NCBI GenBank assembly: GCA_028683685.1
Contig: JAQUHH010000110.1
Span: 1 to 7,546 of the forward strand
Source of the DNA: Bacteroidales bacterium
Lineage (GTDB): Bacteria > Bacteroidota > Bacteroidia > Bacteroidales > WCHB1-69
Direction of reading: 5' to 3'
DNA length: 7,546 nucleotides
Position 1 is the stretch's first letter. Each line of letters starts with the position of its first letter. Shown piece after piece: positions 6,659-7,546 of the stretch. The notes under the pieces are model-generated. The model had not been told where the DNA came from and did not search any database. It saw only the letters and a program-made list of their open reading frames with translations. The position numbers and the translations under genes were made by a program.

Positions 6659-7509
6659 TTAATTGATTTTGAACCAAAAAGATCCACCATGTTTTTCAAC
6701 TTTTTCTAAGTTTTTATGATTCCACATTGGCGAAATATGTTTTGCTAATTCGGCATCTTCCGAAATAAAATAATTTGGTAATAATGTTTCAAACTTAGCT
6801 GGATTGGCTAGTAAAAACATCGCTAAACCATATTGTTCAGTATAAAATCGGTCGCACATAAATTGCGGATAGTCATAAGGCAAATAAATGTCGTGGATAT
6901 GAACAATTACTCCTTTTTTTAATTTTGGCAATATTTCAAGATAAAAAACCATTGAGTCTGAATTGGGCAAAATCCGATGTGAATTATCCACAAATAGAAT
7001 GTCATTTTCATTCAAGTCATCAAGGATATTCAAGTTTATATTTTCAAATGGTTCACGGATAACCTGGTCTGCTAAATTGTCAATTTCAGCTCTTGGCATT
7101 GGGTCGATAGAGATAATCTCTGTTTTTAGTCCTTGATCGTTTTTTGCCTTAAATGCAACTTTTGTTGAGTTACCTGAGCCTATTTCAATGTACTTTTTAG
7201 GCTTATATTCAGATAGCATTGTGTAAATCCCAACAATGTCTAATCCAGGCAAAAAACCATTGTTCCACGTTGGTTTAGAAATGTCTGTTTCTGTTTTGAA
7301 ATCTTGAATTGACCTAATGGATTCTTTGTAAGTGAGAGCTTTCTCGAGAAAAGATTTGTGCTATTTCGATTTGAATTGATAATTTCAAATAACTCCTTGT
7401 GAGGTGGATTCCCATGTCCGTATCTGGGTTTAAAGTTTACTTTGTATTCGAGAAACAAAGTTTGAAATTTTGGATTTAGAAATCTATAAATGTTTTTTAT
7501 TAAATTCAT
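6659..7509 (-). pseudogene. Class I SAM-dependent methyltransferase, frameshifted near the 5' end
   Basis: The gene is split by a one-base shift. The first frame, from ATG 7509, gives about 51 good residues including KPRYGHGNPPHKELFEII (27-44) and then becomes nonsense, stopping at 7240. A second frame, blocked upstream by TAG at 7363-7361, continues SFLEKALTYKESIR, then KPTWNNGFLPGLDIVGIY, and runs to the stop at 6659. Restoring one base near 7345-7361 yields a continuous 283-aa protein. In that numbering, SAM motif I YIEIGSGNST is at 107-116, the acidic strand end IISIDP has D136, FVDNSH is at 173-178, and HIHDIYLPYDYP includes H206 and D207. These fit the Methyltransf_24-like group, often linked to glycan or small-molecule O-methylation; the substrate is unknown. 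A downstream TTG at 7252 is not a convincing start because homology continues upstream of it. The cause could be a true mutation, a sequencing error or recoding. It converges with the GH3 gene across 34 bases, in which I see no hairpin terminator. Only 37 bases of its upstream region are in the window. Confidence 0.85.
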
Positions 7510-7546
7510 TTGTATATTGTTTCAGTTTGTAAGTTATGTCGTTTGG

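Noticed and set aside
6659..7252. A separate intact 197-residue methyltransferase starting at TTG 7252
   Set aside because: The same frame continues family-like sequence (KPTWNNGFLPG) upstream of that TTG, so the start is an artefact of the broken frame.

Overview
The window is AT-rich chromosomal DNA from a member of the Bacteroidota. The evidence is a Bacteroidota-type DnaK N-terminus, TAnnTTTG-type promoter -7 boxes, mostly A-rich leaders with few Shine-Dalgarno sites, and a GH3/serine-hydrolase fusion protein typical of that phylum. I cannot name the genus. No tRNA, rRNA, CRISPR, insertion sequence or prophage signature was found.

Layout, left to right. The minus strand carries the first 406 codons of dnaK (running off the left edge). 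A 168-base leader follows, holding a sigma-54-like -24/-12 element, a palindrome and several TGTCA/TGGCA boxes. Then comes miaA (tRNA dimethylallyltransferase, a variant subfamily), and 31 bases further upstream a 403-aa glycosyltransferase-like gene; these two probably form an operon transcribed leftward. A 120-base divergent intergenic region (3541-3660) has a -7 box for each direction and a 16-base perfect palindrome. To its right, on the plus strand, is a single large gene (3661-6624, 987 aa) encoding an exported, probably lipid-anchored, fusion of a NagZ-like GH3 beta-N-acetylglucosaminidase and an AmiE-like serine hydrolase (class C beta-lactamase fold). It converges, across 34 bases, on a minus-strand SAM-dependent methyltransferase gene (6659-7509) whose reading frame is broken by a single-base frameshift near its 5' end.

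How the genes relate. DnaK is the Hsp70 chaperone and MiaA modifies A37 of tRNAs: housekeeping functions. The GH3/serine-hydrolase fusion most likely strips GlcNAc and then the peptide from cell-wall fragments outside the cytoplasm, which matches the separate, adjacent nagZ and amiE genes of Bacillus subtilis. The glycosyltransferase and methyltransferase suggest glycan building or decoration, but their substrates cannot be told from sequence. I see no evidence for a wholly new multi-gene system. The most rewarding points are the dnaK leader, the enzyme fusion, the frameshifted methyltransferase and the compact divergent promoter region.
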